From the NCBI GenBank assembly GCA_003427395.1, contig BFEA01000014.1, forward strand, positions 719,948 through 763,418: a stretch of DNA of 43,471 bases. Reading direction: 5' to 3'. This DNA comes from Chara braunii. Lineage: Eukaryota; Streptophyta; Charophyceae; Charales; Characeae. Position numbers and translations under genes: made by a program. Below are positions 24,721-35,770 of the stretch, in pieces. The notes under the pieces are model-generated. The model saw nothing but the letters and a program-made list of their open reading frames with translations. It was not told the DNA's origin and ran no database searches. Numbering within the stretch: position 1 is the first letter of the stretch; every line of letters starts with the position of its first letter.

Positions 24721-25159
24721 ATCGTCGTCCATAAATGAATTTTGAAACGAAGTGACAATATGCAGACCCATATTAATTGTTTGTTGATATTTATGAAAAA
24801 TAATAAAATTAAGAGGGGAAATCCTATGTGGTTCGCACCAGCCGAATGCCTGAAGCAACTTGAATTGGTATTGATAGCGGTAATCGAGGAAGATCCGAAA
24901 TGAGAGAAATTTGTAGTGGATGATGGAGTTGACCCTCGCGGATCATGATAAAAGATAAGAGTATCCAACGATCATTCAAATAAAGGTTGGCCTTGTAGAT
25001 GAACACCTAATAGTATTAATGATGGGTGGTAGTGTCTTATGCTCGTTCACCGTTCACGGTTTCGGTGAACGGGGGCCGGCCAAAGAGTTGACGGAGAGCG
25101 AGATTGTTTTTTTTTTTTTTTTGGGGCTAGGGGTAGGGGTTATTTTTTTTTTTTTATAG

Positions 25160-25170
25160 GAGCGTAAGGT
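25160..25170. repeat. Target site duplication, left
   Basis: GAGCGTAAGGT, identical to 30631-30641. The pair brackets the Penelope-like element and defines its ends. Confidence 0.85.
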
Positions 25171-25328
25171 CTATGTAGAGTCGCAACAAAACTCATCATT
25201 GAATACTCATCATTGTAGCACACCACACGTAGCACGAATGTGAGGCACAAGTAGAATTCAACACTCAGTTAACCTTCAATTAAGAACCGCAAACCCCATA
25301 AACCGCCAAACATTCCACAGACCCACAC

Positions 25329-25843
25329 TTAATCACAACGAAGGACGTGACGAACTGCCACCGAAAGAGGATTGCTACCGTACGACACATTGCTTAAGTA
25401 CTATCCTGTTGGGTGCAGCATTGTTCTCGGTCCTTCCAGGATGGCACAAAAAAAGCGACTACTACAGCGAATCAGAAAACGACAAAAACAAAAAAAACAA
25501 AAAGCAACGTAACGACACAACTTGAACTCATCATTGGACCAGAGTTCGAAGTATCGAAATCACTTCTAACTTCACAAACTACTAATCTATCTATGAGAAT
25601 CAAGTGAAAGGCTGTAACCCGGTTGTGTATCTAGGTAACAGCTAGTCACTATTGGAGCCAAAGTCAAAACCACCTTGAGTGAAGGCCTGGGCTCCAAAGT
25701 GCCTAAAAAAAGAAAGAAAGAAATCGTGAGTCAAAGCCAAATCAACAATCAGGCCCGGGTTCGAGGGGCCGTACAACCTACGTCCGGTTAAGCGGGGGTT
25801 CGAACCGGCAAATGAACCGGATACCAGCCAGCTAATGCAACCA
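25329..25843 (-). repeat. LTR-like direct repeat, 3 prime copy of the Penelope-like element
   Basis: Matches 30163-30630 at about 90 percent by eye, from TTAATCAC to AGCCAGCTAAYGCAAC. It carries about 50 extra bases near 25450-25500. Contains a palindromic GGTTCGAACC at 25797-25806 inside a longer hairpin TCCGGTT (25783) to AACCGGA (25821). Confidence 0.9.
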
Positions 25844-25932
25844 GAAAGTAATCAACAGTCCAAAAAATCCAAAAAATCCAAAAACTCTGTCACTATATCG
25901 AATCCATGAGTAGCGAACCATCCGTTTCCTTG

Positions 25933-28807
25933 TCATCCACTTACCATGTCAACAACCAACTTCCAATAGGCATCACGTCCATGTGCAAAGCATTTCAATA
26001 CTCGTACGAAAAAATATGTTGGGAAATCCTTCAACCTCGATTCTCGTTTCAAGGAAACAACTCTTCGAGGGATTTCATGCCTCGCTGAGGTGTTCTGGTC
26101 AATACGATGCAGATAACTTGCCCGGACGACGCTTTTCTGGGTCTTACTACCCCACGAAAAGTAAGATTGGTCGTTAAAGAAGGTAAGTTGCTCATCAGTC
26201 CACAGCGTCTCCTCATTCTTGGAGACCTGGACACACTTGACAAAAGGAGGTTGGTCATTGGTCCTCACAATACACCCCAAGAAATCCTAGACTCCAGATC
26301 CATTGTCCGTTCTCTTTAATGTGAGATTATCCAGATAGCATTTCCCGAATCTCTCGAATACCTCCTTCGCATTACTCGTCTTCAACTGTCCTGATGTGAC
26401 AAAAAAACTCACATCATCAATGAGGCGAATCCCATACACCGCGTTATTCTGTTTACCCAGGCTGCAAAGAAACTTATATTCAGCCCGGGCGCACATAATA
26501 CACGCTTGGGGTGGGGAGGTGCTCTTCCCCATCGGAATACCTATCTTTTGCTGGAGTAGAACACCCAGTGCATACGTATAAGTGTGCGAGAGTTCAAACC
26601 GAACAAATTCTCGGATCTCCACAAACTCCACTCTTCTCCAATGATCACACCCAGTTCTAACTCCAAAGCTAGAGCCCTTTCCCCTGGGATTAACGCGGAC
26701 AAATTTCATCCCTTTACTCATATGGAAGTCCACGAGCCAGTCAACACCATCCAAAATCTCCTCATGAGGCAGGAGGCTAAACATGTCCTTAATGTCAAAA
26801 GACTGCGCCACCACACATGGCTCGGTGTTTGAACTCACCTTCTTGTTAATCGCTTCTGCCCGCTTTCTCAAGAGAGAGACAACTTTCAGGTTGAAATGTT
26901 AATCCTGGGGGAGCCAGTCAAGCATATGATTGAGGGCTCGTGCAATGACCTTACTCGTCTGTGTGGTAGGTTCTGAATACGAAGGGCAGATGGGTCGGAA
27001 TCGATCCAAGTCCTTGTGTTTGGGCATCGCAAAGGCATGGCCAATGGACCCCTTCTTGTCCCATCGGGCAAAATTCGCAATCCCGCTCCATATCAAAGAT
27101 GATTCCAGATCGGACAAAATTATCTTCTCAGATTTCGACGACGGTACAGAACCAATACTGCGAACAAACAAAGACATCATGCCTTCGTAATATAGTAACG
27201 AACAAAGCACCAGGGTCTCCCCTGGATTCCTGTCCAAGAGAGTAAGGACTAGCCCTCTGAACCTTTCTTTGACTTCCATGACCAAGCTCAAATCCAAGAA
27301 CCAGCGATCCCCACGTATCTCAGCCTCCATCATACAGCGATGCAACTCAGCTGCGGTGCAAGTGACAATAGACTCGGACCCTTTCCCATTCACCCAGTTA
27401 GCAAAGCTTACTGAAATTTCCTGGCCCAATTTCCACACCCTATTACAGTGACTAGCCTTAGGAATGTTGTTTGCATTCATCAACAGAGGTGAGATGTTCT
27501 CCACTTCCCGCAATTGTACTCGCACGTGGCCTCGTACCCTTGGGTACGGCAAATCTGCGCAAGCGGAGGGTAACACATCCGCTCGGACAAACACCCGATG
27601 GTTGTGAATCAAATCTGCGACACTTGGATTGCGAGTCCAAATGATGCGAAGTGATCGTCGTGCACGTCTGACCACGCAAGGTGGGAGAGACAACTCGCTC
27701 AACTTATCGTTCATCAACTTCCTAACAGCCGCCAACTTGATACTATCATCAAAAACCAAATGAATGATGATACGGGCACATAAATTAAACCCAGATCCAT
27801 CTTTGGCAATTCGACCAATTAGCCTTCTCAAATACGCACGAGTGCTTGACTTTTTAAATTCCTTCACAGTATTAAGCAGGCTCGACAAAGAGTCCAAATC
27901 CCATATTCGAAGCATGTTCAGACGTTGCGGGTTACGTAAGATTGATATCAACAGTGGTTTGTTGACACTCCTGCGTGCGGTCCAACGTCTTAAATATCGA
28001 AAGACAATTAGCCCATTTGTTACAAACGCCCTTTTGAATTGCCTGAGACAGACAGTCCCTCCGTCATAAGTCATGATGAAAGTCCCAAACGCTTTACGAA
28101 TCCCATTCCAACGCTCACACCAAGTACATCCACCCTCAATCAACAAACTAAATGAGTGGTTCCATCATCATACTGCTTGCACAAGATCTTATAAATCCCT
28201 ACTGACCAAACGTCGTCCCTATTAACCCGCACACGGATTGGATTAATGGAACGTTCGTTACCCTGTTTACCACCCGCCTTCTTAGTCTGTCTTGCACGTT
28301 CCTTCTTACCCCTCCGACCATTCTTAGATGGGCGCGGAGTAATCCCTGCAGTGTTAAAAAAAGGGCTCCACTGTCGGATATAAACAAACTCGATGGTAAC
28401 CAAATCCTCAATCTCAAAAATTTCCACAGGCAACTGGCAATACGATTCGACGATTCGTGACCAAAACATTTCCACCATCTATACAAGTGTGACTTCTTGG
28501 CGTTTCTCCTACATACAGACAAATACTCTTTCCACCTAATAACTGGTAACCGAGATGTCTGCCCAACATTTTGTGACTTACACTTGGTAGAGGTTACCAC
28601 ATACACACACCCTGGCTGCTTAAGAAAATCCAAACCGAAACGTCGAAACAGTTTAATCCATGAGTCAACACACTTAAAGAGTCAACGAAGGCGTTCGCGC
28701 AAAGCAAGCAATCGAGTCAATAGGCAAAAAATCTCATCAAGGGTCTCGTCAAAATTCTGTCGAAAGCACTCGATAACATGAAAAATCAATACCCATTGGG
28801 TCATCAT
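25933..28807 (-). pseudogene. Penelope-like ORF2: GIY-YIG endonuclease followed by reverse transcriptase
   Basis: Start ATG at 28807. The GIY-YIG part shows GCVYVVTS, VGQTSR, VIRWKEYL and, after a frameshift near 28460, the catalytic-type Glu in TIEFVYIRQWSPFFN. A basic linker (KKERARQTKKAGGK) follows, then a second frameshift near 28150. The RT part has CADLPYPRVRGHV, LLDRNPGETLVLC, MPKHKDLDRFRPI, motif A FDIKDMF (26779-26799), motif B GIPMGKSTSPPQA (26503-26541), motif C RLIDDV (26410-26427) and a DFLGC block. All three catalytic Asp remain. In-frame stops: TGA 28682-28684, TAA 26899-26901, TAG 26287-26289; the final TGA is at 25933-25935. Total length near 955 codons suits a complete element. 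The protein would nick DNA and copy the element RNA there. Confidence 0.88.
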
Positions 28808-28816
28808 TAACCCAAT

Positions 28817-30081
28817 TCAGGGTCGAACACCATCATCGGTTTCATCGTTACCCGAATGTCCCGCTTCATCTTCCACGTTATCGAAGCTACCGAAATCCGG
28901 TATAGCTTCACCAAAATGTACCTACGCACGCGGATACGCGACATCAAATATCGCTTGCACCTTCGTAGCATAGTTAACCCCCTCATCGCGACAAATAGCG
29001 CGCAGAGTATCATAGTCCAATTTGGAGAGTTCTCTCTGAGTATTGTCGAGAAACAACATCCGTTCCATCATAGTGTCTCTAGCAGGTGGCTTCAGGGCAG
29101 TGAGTGCTTTAGTGGCTTCACATCTTGCTGGCCGACGGACAGAGATCTTAGTCCGAGTACGTTGTAGGCACTCCGATAAGCGCACCGGGCGAATGCTTGA
29201 TCGCTTACTAGTACGTTTCGCCAGAATGGTCACGGGTGGGCTATCGCCAACTGGTACGTCGTCGCCTCGCTTGCGCTTCTCCTGGAGCGAGAGATTACCG
29301 GTACCCTCTGTGATGACTTCAACTTCGCTCGATGTTCCGGAAGTCGACGAAAGGTCCTCGATCGTAACGACTTTCTCCTTGCCTTTAGTGGTCGCAATCT
29401 CGGTCAATTGTTGTTTAACCAAGGAACTGGATAACGCCTTACGAACCTCCGTCTTTATCTCCTCCCGGATATCCCCCAAGCGCACGGAAAGCTGCACTTC
29501 CACTGCTTTGGCCATAGCCAACTGCTCCTCTTCACGCTTGCGGAGCTTTTCGGCCTTACGTACCGCACGCTCGACTTCAGCCGCACGCGCCGCCTCTTCG
29601 ACCAACCTAGCTTCATCACGCTCTCGGCCACGTTGCTCTCTCTCAACCCTTCTAGCGCGTTCCATCTCAACGAATTCTTGTACGGAAGCCACCGTACGTC
29701 CAAGCTCCTCCAAGCGATTCTGTGTTGCCGCATCAACCGCAAGTGGTGGTTGTGCTCGGTCCTTAGGAGGTGATGGAGCGCCAGTCCTACGATTGAATTC
29801 GGCCGGACACACGTACCCATCCGCTTCCATCTGGCGTCGAGCAACTGGATCAGTCCAGTACCTCCAGCACTCCGTACGGTAGTGCCCCACCACTCTGCAG
29901 CCGTAGCAAGTCGGCGGTCCACGACGCACCGCATCCTCCCTGCGATCTTCCCGACTATTGCTCCTTGCAGGTCCTGCCTCTCACGACTGCTGTCTTGGGC
30001 ACGATGGTCCCGACGACCCCGGTCTGGTGAAGCATGACGCCTTCCGTCCCGGTTGTCATCTCGGTGATGACCTCCCGCCAT
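28817..30081 (-). pseudogene. Penelope-like ORF1: Gag-like protein with CCHC zinc knuckle
   Basis: ATG at 30081 opens an Arg/Asp-rich N-terminus (MAGGHHRDDNRDGRR). A frame change near 29960 leads into the knuckle CYGCRVVGHYRTEC (29867-29908), a perfect C-x2-C-x4-H-x4-C. A long charged, probably coiled-coil segment rich in Glu, Arg and Ala follows, then a C-terminal LSKLDYDTLRAICRDEG segment that resembles a SAP-type DNA-binding helix pair (low certainty). A TAG at 28922-28924 is followed in the same frame by an acidic tail (VHFGEAIPDFGSFDNVEDEA and on) ending in TGA at 28817-28819, so the TAG is probably a mutation. Expected role: binding the element RNA. It lies just inside the 5 prime LTR-like repeat and in the same frame as the ORF2 start. 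Confidence 0.8.
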
Positions 30082-30162
30082 GCTCAAAGACCTTAACGAG
30101 TCAACGTCCGCAATCTCGGTAGTACCGATAGTAACAACACATCCAGAAATCGTGCTCCACAG

Positions 30163-30630
30163 TTAATCACGACGAAGGCCGTGACGAACTGCCTCCGAAA
30201 GAGGATTGCTACAATACGACACATTGCTTAAGTACTATCCTGTTGGGTGCAGCACTATTCTCGGTCCTTCCAGGATGGCACAGAAAAAAACAAAAAGCAA
30301 TGTAATGACAAAACTCATCATTGGACCAGAGTTCGAAGTATCGAAATCACTTCTAACTTCACGAACTACTAACTTGTCTATGAGAATCAAGTGAAAGGCT
30401 ATAACCCGGTTCTGTACCTAGGTAACAGCTAATCATTATTGGAGCCAAAGTCAAAACCACCCTGAGTGAAGGCCTGGGCTCCGAAGGACCTCAAAAAAGA
30501 AAGAAAGAAATCGTGAGCCAAAGCCAAATCAACAATCAGGCTCGGGCTCGAGGGGCCGTACAACCTACGTCCGGTTAACCGGGGGTTCGAACCGGCAAAT
30601 GAACCGGATACCAGCCAGCTAACGCAACTA
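30163..30630 (-). repeat. LTR-like direct repeat, 5 prime copy of the Penelope-like element
   Basis: The 5 prime copy of the repeat also found at 25329-25843. It ends exactly at the target duplication GAGCGTAAGGT (30631-30641). Contains CCGGTTAACCGG and GGTTCGAACC palindromes near 30575-30600. Transcription of the element presumably starts in or near it on the minus strand; no TATA box is evident. Confidence 0.9.
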
Positions 30631-31214
30631 GAGCGTAAGGTTCATCAAAGGGTAACTCCCCATAATTTTGTCAATTTTTTTACCGTTTTTTTTTTAATTA
30701 AAAAAAAAAACGCAACCATCCAAAATGAACATTTTTGTTTGTTGTTTTGTAGGGTATTTTATTTTCTTTATATTTTCTTAATGTCATCACGTTGTGGGGC
30801 TTGAGGCGAACTTGAATATACCTGAGTTAACCCCCCCCTAAAGAAGGGGAAAAAAAAAACACCGTCCTTTCGTGGTTTAATCGTTCACAGGTACATAGCC
30901 AAATGATCGGCCGGTTACGTTAAGTCACAGGTGCCGGTCACATTCATGGTGACGACACTGATGGGTGATATTCATTATTTATCGAAAAACTTTCTTAATA
31001 TGCCAATGCGGGTCAAGGAAAGAGGGGTCAGCATAAAGGCGGACGAGATAAGTTAGGGAGATAATTACAAATTTTTCGAGGAGGAAAATTTGAGCGAGGT
31101 GAAATCTCAGAAGCCTTTGGAGAAGAGGATTATGACGGATTCTATTTCAAAATGAGTTTGGTACTCTTAGACGATAAAAAAAACACGACGTTGGATAAAT
31201 TATTTTGATAATGA

Positions 31215-32010
31215 GGGATCACTTTGTGGTAAAGAATGATCATTTGTTTGTCAGGGACAAGCGAGGGTCTCCAGAAGAATGGTATGGAGAAAAAATATTG
31301 GACAGATCAATGTGATTGTTGCACTTCACGACGAACCTGTAGAGGGACACTGAGGATTTGAGGGAACCTAAAACAAATCACTAACATTTACTACCAGGAC
31401 AAAATGTACGAGATGATTCGCAAATAATGCGAATTAAATGTGTCTTGCCAAATAAGGTGCCTACTTAGATACAAATAACCCTTGCATCTCAAATATATTA
31501 AAGATGTGGGATTTGTGGTTCACCTTGATCTATTAACTATGCCACAAGCATTCAGTTAATTAATTATATATTTTTAATGTACGAAATAACTTCTTAGGAT
31601 TTGTGGATGGAAAGGCGATCAAGGCCAAGACAAGTATAATCTTGACAAAATGCATCAAAATTTAGTACTATCTTTGGTATCCTTTTTTGATGGAATTATC
31701 GATGGATAGAGGAACAAAATTTACCTGTGGAGAAGCGAGAGAGATGGTGGATGAACTTTATATTATTGTCAACTACATTACTAACGCTCACCCACAGGTC
31801 AATGATCCAGTAGAGAGAGGGCATAATAATATTACTAATCTACTACTATCTAAGTTGACTGATGAGAAACCTCATTTATGACCCAAATTTATGAGAACGA
31901 CTTTCTTTGTCGATAACATTACGGCGAGAATAAATACAAGGTATGAACCAACTAGATTATGGTTTGGAAGGCCTGCTATTTTCCCATTGAAAATTTTTTG
32001 AAGACATGGA
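31215..32010 (+). pseudogene. Ty3-type integrase remnant
   Basis: HFVVKNDHLFVRDK at 31220 matches the segment ahead of the integrase zinc finger. LHDEPVEGH near 31320 is the His part of the H2C2 finger, with the Cys part eroded. The core follows at 31687-31881 with MDRGTKFTCGEA and HPQVNDPVERGHNN, then FVDNITARINTRYEPTRLWFG to about 31975. Within the core, the catalytic-type Asp (DRGTKF) and Glu (ERGHNN) are visible. Stops (including TGA at 31879-31881, where the family has Trp) and frame changes make it dead. It is most likely the downstream part of the same Ty3-type element whose RNase H lies at 23.4-24.7 kb, split by the insertions at 25.0-30.96 kb. Confidence 0.8.
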
Positions 32011-32669
32011 GGCGACAAGACCTAAAGAATATAACCTATCTCTTGAGGAACTCTTGATTATCAGAGCATGATGTATCAGTACAAAATAGAAAAGAATTAT
32101 AGAAGCAACTGATAAAGTCGCGGACAACCATGGAAAATACCAGGACATATGAAATTGACTCCCAGAGTAAGAACTGAATGACTAAAGATAGGAGGCGAAG
32201 TATTTTTGTATGAAATTTTCCGGGAAAAAAAATAGTCGAGAAAGTTGGCCAAGAGATGGAAGAGACTTTTCAGAATAAGGAAACAAATACATAATGGGGC
32301 TCGTGTGTTGAAAGAAATTGATAAGGAAGTTCACATCACGATCAGAGGTAAGCTCAAAAGGGTATGACACATTTTAATGGTAGCATAATCCGCATTCATG
32401 CATTGCTTGCATTTTCAACTTGAACATTATCTGGATTCCCAACATCATTGACATCATCGACATTATCAGCGACCTCTGCACCTTTCACACAATGGTGTTT
32501 TCAACATTATCTGCTTTATCTTGAAATGCATCAATTTTTTCAAAAGTTCTGATTGCTGAAAGAGGTACGTTTAACTTCGGCTTAAGAAGCGGAAATTGTA
32601 ATTCAAAACTCTAACAAATATTTATCTTCCCTATCATTTTTTGCCCCTTCTGCTCATAGAATTTGAAGG

Positions 32670-32914
32670 ATGGCACAAAAGAGAGGGATGGTTAGACCTG
32701 CGATGTTTACCCTAAGTATAGGGAAGAGGAAAGATATGCAACCATCGTAAGAGGATACTAAGTCTGTTATCGCTTATGATAGAGGAAATGTTCAACCCTC
32801 GTTTGACAAATTCGACGAGCACGCATTGAGAAGAGATTAGGATGATTCCATTTGATTGGACGAGGTGAGAAAGAATAAGAGAAAAGTGAAAAAGATGGTT
32901 ATTGAATGCAATTC
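32670..32914 (+). pseudogene. Decayed Gag-like or unknown frame, left part
   Basis: ATG at 32670 starts MAQKRGMVRPAMFTLS and a charged frame with stops (TAA near 32748, TAG near 32840), reaching KVKKMVIE just before the element inserted at 32915. After that element the frame seems to resume at 36122. Family not recognised; its position downstream of integrase suggests the 3 prime part of the Ty3-type element or the start of a second one. Confidence 0.35.
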
Positions 32915-33133
32915 CTGCGTAGCATTGTGGTTGCGCTTGGTGACTGAACCTGAACGTTCACTACCGAACGAGAACGAGCGTCAAAACCCCCTGAATGGGA
33001 GCATTAAAAAAAAAAAATTATTAGAAAAATATGAAAAAATATATGTTATCTCATGGTAGCCGGCGTTTGGACAGGGTTGAACGTTAGAACGTTATAGCCC
33101 CCCTGTACACGCATTCAAACGTTCAGGCCAAAC

Positions 33134-33182
<49 letters not shown>

Positions 33183-33252
33183 NNNNNNNNNNNNNNNNNN
33201 NNNNNNNNNNNNNNNNNNNNNNNNNNNNNNNNNNNNNNNNNNNNNNNNNNNN
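33183..33252. other. Assembly gap (70 N) inside poly-A
   Basis: Seventy N flanked by A runs (33137-33182 and 33253-33264). The true length of this tract is unknown. Confidence 0.99.
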
Positions 33253-33589
33253 AAAAAAAAAAAAGTAAACAATATGAAAAAAATAAATGTTATCCAGAAA
33301 CAATATGAAAAAAATAAATGTTATCCAGAAACATGAACCGAACAATATTTACCTTAACGTTACATCCATATTCGTTACCAAATTTGAATTAAAAATAAAA
33401 TATAAAAAATAATAATAATAATAACAATAAGAAAAATCACTGCATTGGCGAACAAATTTGAAACACCGCCATCTTTGGCGATTTTTTATTTTTGTTTGGC
33501 TCAGTCAAATGCAATGATAATTAGTAGATGTGTATCTCATATGATATAAAACTTATGAAAAAATAAAAATAAAATAATAAAATTATTTA

Positions 33590-35770
33590 GGCCCCAAAAT
33601 AATGTGAAAACAAAAAGTAGAAAGGAAAAACAAAACTAAATAGTGTGTGGGCGAGCATGTTTTGACATTGTCATCTCTGGAGATTTTTTTTTTTTTTTGG
33701 CTTAGCAAAATGCCATTAAAAGTTTTAGGCATGTACCTCACATCATAAAGAAAAAATATATATATATTTAGGCCCCAAAATAATGTGAAAACAAAAAGTA
33801 GAAAGGAAAAACAAAACTAAATAGTGTGTGGGCGAGCATGTTTTGACATTGTCATCTCTGGAGATTTTTTTTTTTTTTTGGCTTAGCAAAATGCCATTAA
33901 AAGTTTTAGGCATGTACCTCACATCATAAAGAAAAAATATATATATATTTAGGCCCCAAAATAATGTGAAAACAAAAAGTAGAAAGGAAAAACAAAACTA
34001 AATAGTGTGTGGGCGAGCATGTTTTGACATTGTCATCTCTGGAGATTTTTTTTTTTTTTTGGCTTAGCAAAATGCCATTAAAAGTTTTAGGCATGTACCT
34101 CACATCATAAAGAAAAAATATATATATATTTAGGCCCCAAAATAATGTGAAAACAAAAAGTAGAAAGGAAAAACAAAACTAAATAGTGTGTGGGCGAGCA
34201 TGTTTTGACATTGTCATCTCTGGAGATTTTTTTTTTTTTTTGGCTTAGCAAAATGCCATTAAAAGTTTTAGGCATGTACCTCACATCATAAAGAAAAAAT
34301 ATATATATATTTAGGCCCCAAAATAATGTGAAAACAAAAAGTAGAAAGGAAAAACAAAACTAAATAGTGTGTGGGCGAGCATGTTTTGACATTGTCATCT
34401 CTGGAGATTTTTTTTTTTTTTTGGCTTAGCAAAATGCCATTAAAAGTTTTAGGCATGTACCTCACATCATAAAGAAAAAATATATATATATTTAGGCCCC
34501 AAAATAATGTGAAAACAAAAAGTAGAAAGGAAAAACAAAACTAAATAGTGTGTGGGCGAGCATGTTTTGACATTGTCATCTCTGGAGATTTTTTTTTTTT
34601 TTTGGCTTAGCAAAATGCCATTAAAAGTTTTAGGCATGTACCTCACATCATAAAGAAAAAATATATATATATTTAGGCCCCAAAATAATGTGAAAACAAA
34701 AAGTAGAAAGGAAAAACAAAACTAAATAGTGTGTGGGCGAGCATGTTTTGACATTGTCATCTCTGGAGATTTTTTTTTTTTTTTGGCTTAGCAAAATGCC
34801 ATTAAAAGTTTTAGGCATGTACCTCACATCATAAAGAAAAAATATATATATATTTAGGCCCCAAAATAATGTGAAAACAAAAAGTAGAAAGGAAAAACAA
34901 AACTAAATAGTGTGTGGGCGAGCATGTTTTGACATTGTCATCTCTGGAGATTTTTTTTTTTTTTTGGCTTAGCAAAATGCCATTAAAAGTTTTAGGCATG
35001 TACCTCACATCATAAAGAAAAAATATATATATATTTAGGCCCCAAAATAATGTGAAAACAAAAAGTAGAAAGGAAAAACAAAACTAAATAGTGTGTGGGC
35101 GAGCATGTTTTGACATTGTCATCTCTGGAGATTTTTTTTTTTTTTTGGCTTAGCAAAATGCCATTAAAAGTTTTAGGCATGTACCTCACATCATAAAGAA
35201 AAAATATATATATATTTAGGCCCCAAAATAATGTGAAAACAAAAAGTAGAAAGGAAAAACAAAACTAAATAGTGTGTGGGCGAGCATGTTTTGACATTGT
35301 CATCTCTGGAGATTTTTTTTTTTTTTTGGCTTAGCAAAATGCCATTAAAAGTTTTAGGCATGTACCTCACATCATAAAGAAAAAATATATATATATTTAG
35401 GCCCCAAAATAATGTGAAAACAAAAAGTAGAAAGGAAAAACAAAACTAAATAGTGTGTGGGCGAGCATGTTTTGACATTGTCATCTCTGGAGATTTTTTT
35501 TTTTTTTTGGCTTAGCAAAATGCCATTAAAAGTTTTAGGCATGTACCTCACATCATAAAGAAAAAATATATATATATTTAGGCCCCAAAATAATGTGAAA
35601 ACAAAAAGTAGAAAGGAAAAACAAAACTAAATAGTGTGTGGGCGAGCATGTTTTGACATTGTCATCTCTGGAGATTTTTTTTTTTTTTTGGCTTAGCAAA
35701 ATGCCATTAAAAGTTTTAGGCATGTACCTCACATCATAAAGAAAAAATATATATATATTTAGGCCCCAAA
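33590..35770. repeat. Tandem array: twelve copies of a 181-base unit
   Basis: GGCCCCAAAATAATG recurs every 181 bases at 33590, 33771, 33952, 34133, 34314, 34495, 34676, 34857, 35038, 35219, 35400 and 35581, with a partial thirteenth start at 35762. Copies look identical by eye, including T15 and the ATATATATA tail. The unit is the internal GGGGCC-to-GGGGCC module that single elements of this family carry in two diverged copies (for example 42980-43195, reverse orientation). No ORF. Confidence 0.97.

Larger units (their letters stand above)
25171..30630 (-). mobile_element. Penelope-like retroelement, GIY-YIG upstream of RT, with LTR-like repeats
   Basis: A 5.46 kb element on the minus strand between exact 11-base duplications. 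In transcription order: LTR-like repeat (30630-30163), zinc-knuckle ORF1 (30081-28817), GIY-YIG plus reverse transcriptase ORF2 (28807-25933), second LTR-like repeat (25843-25329), and a further 158-base tail (25328-25171) absent from the first repeat. Long direct repeats of this kind are a known feature of Penelope-like elements. A GIY-YIG domain ahead of the RT matches the permuted architecture described for the Naiad and Chlamys groups. The element is dead here: stops and frameshifts interrupt both ORFs. I found no hammerhead core in its repeats. Confidence 0.85.
25031..30959. mobile_element. TIR element (about 460 bases originally) that hosts the Penelope-like insertion
   Basis: GATGGGTGGT at 25021-25030 and GATGGGTGAT at 30960-30969 look like a 9 of 10 target duplication. 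Inside them the ends AGTGTCTTATG and, reversed, AGTGTCGTCAC give a short TIR, and both subterminal regions carry GGCCGG-type words. The outside sequences on both sides belong to the Ty3-type remnant. The interior is poly-T-rich with no ORF, apart from the later 5.46 kb insertion. A 9-10 base duplication would suit a Mutator-like element, but the TIR is too short to be sure. Confidence 0.55.

Noticed and set aside
29043-29882. 279-residue plus-strand open frame
   Set aside because: It is the complement of the zinc-knuckle ORF1, and the minus-strand reading has the motifs.
25933-30081. Alternative genetic code with TAA/TAG as Gln
   Set aside because: Attractive for four or five stops, but three frameshifts and an internal TGA in the same ORFs show ordinary decay. 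Kept only as a hypothesis to test.
33590-35770. CRISPR-like array
   Set aside because: Units are contiguous 181-base copies with no variable spacers, in eukaryotic transposon sequence.
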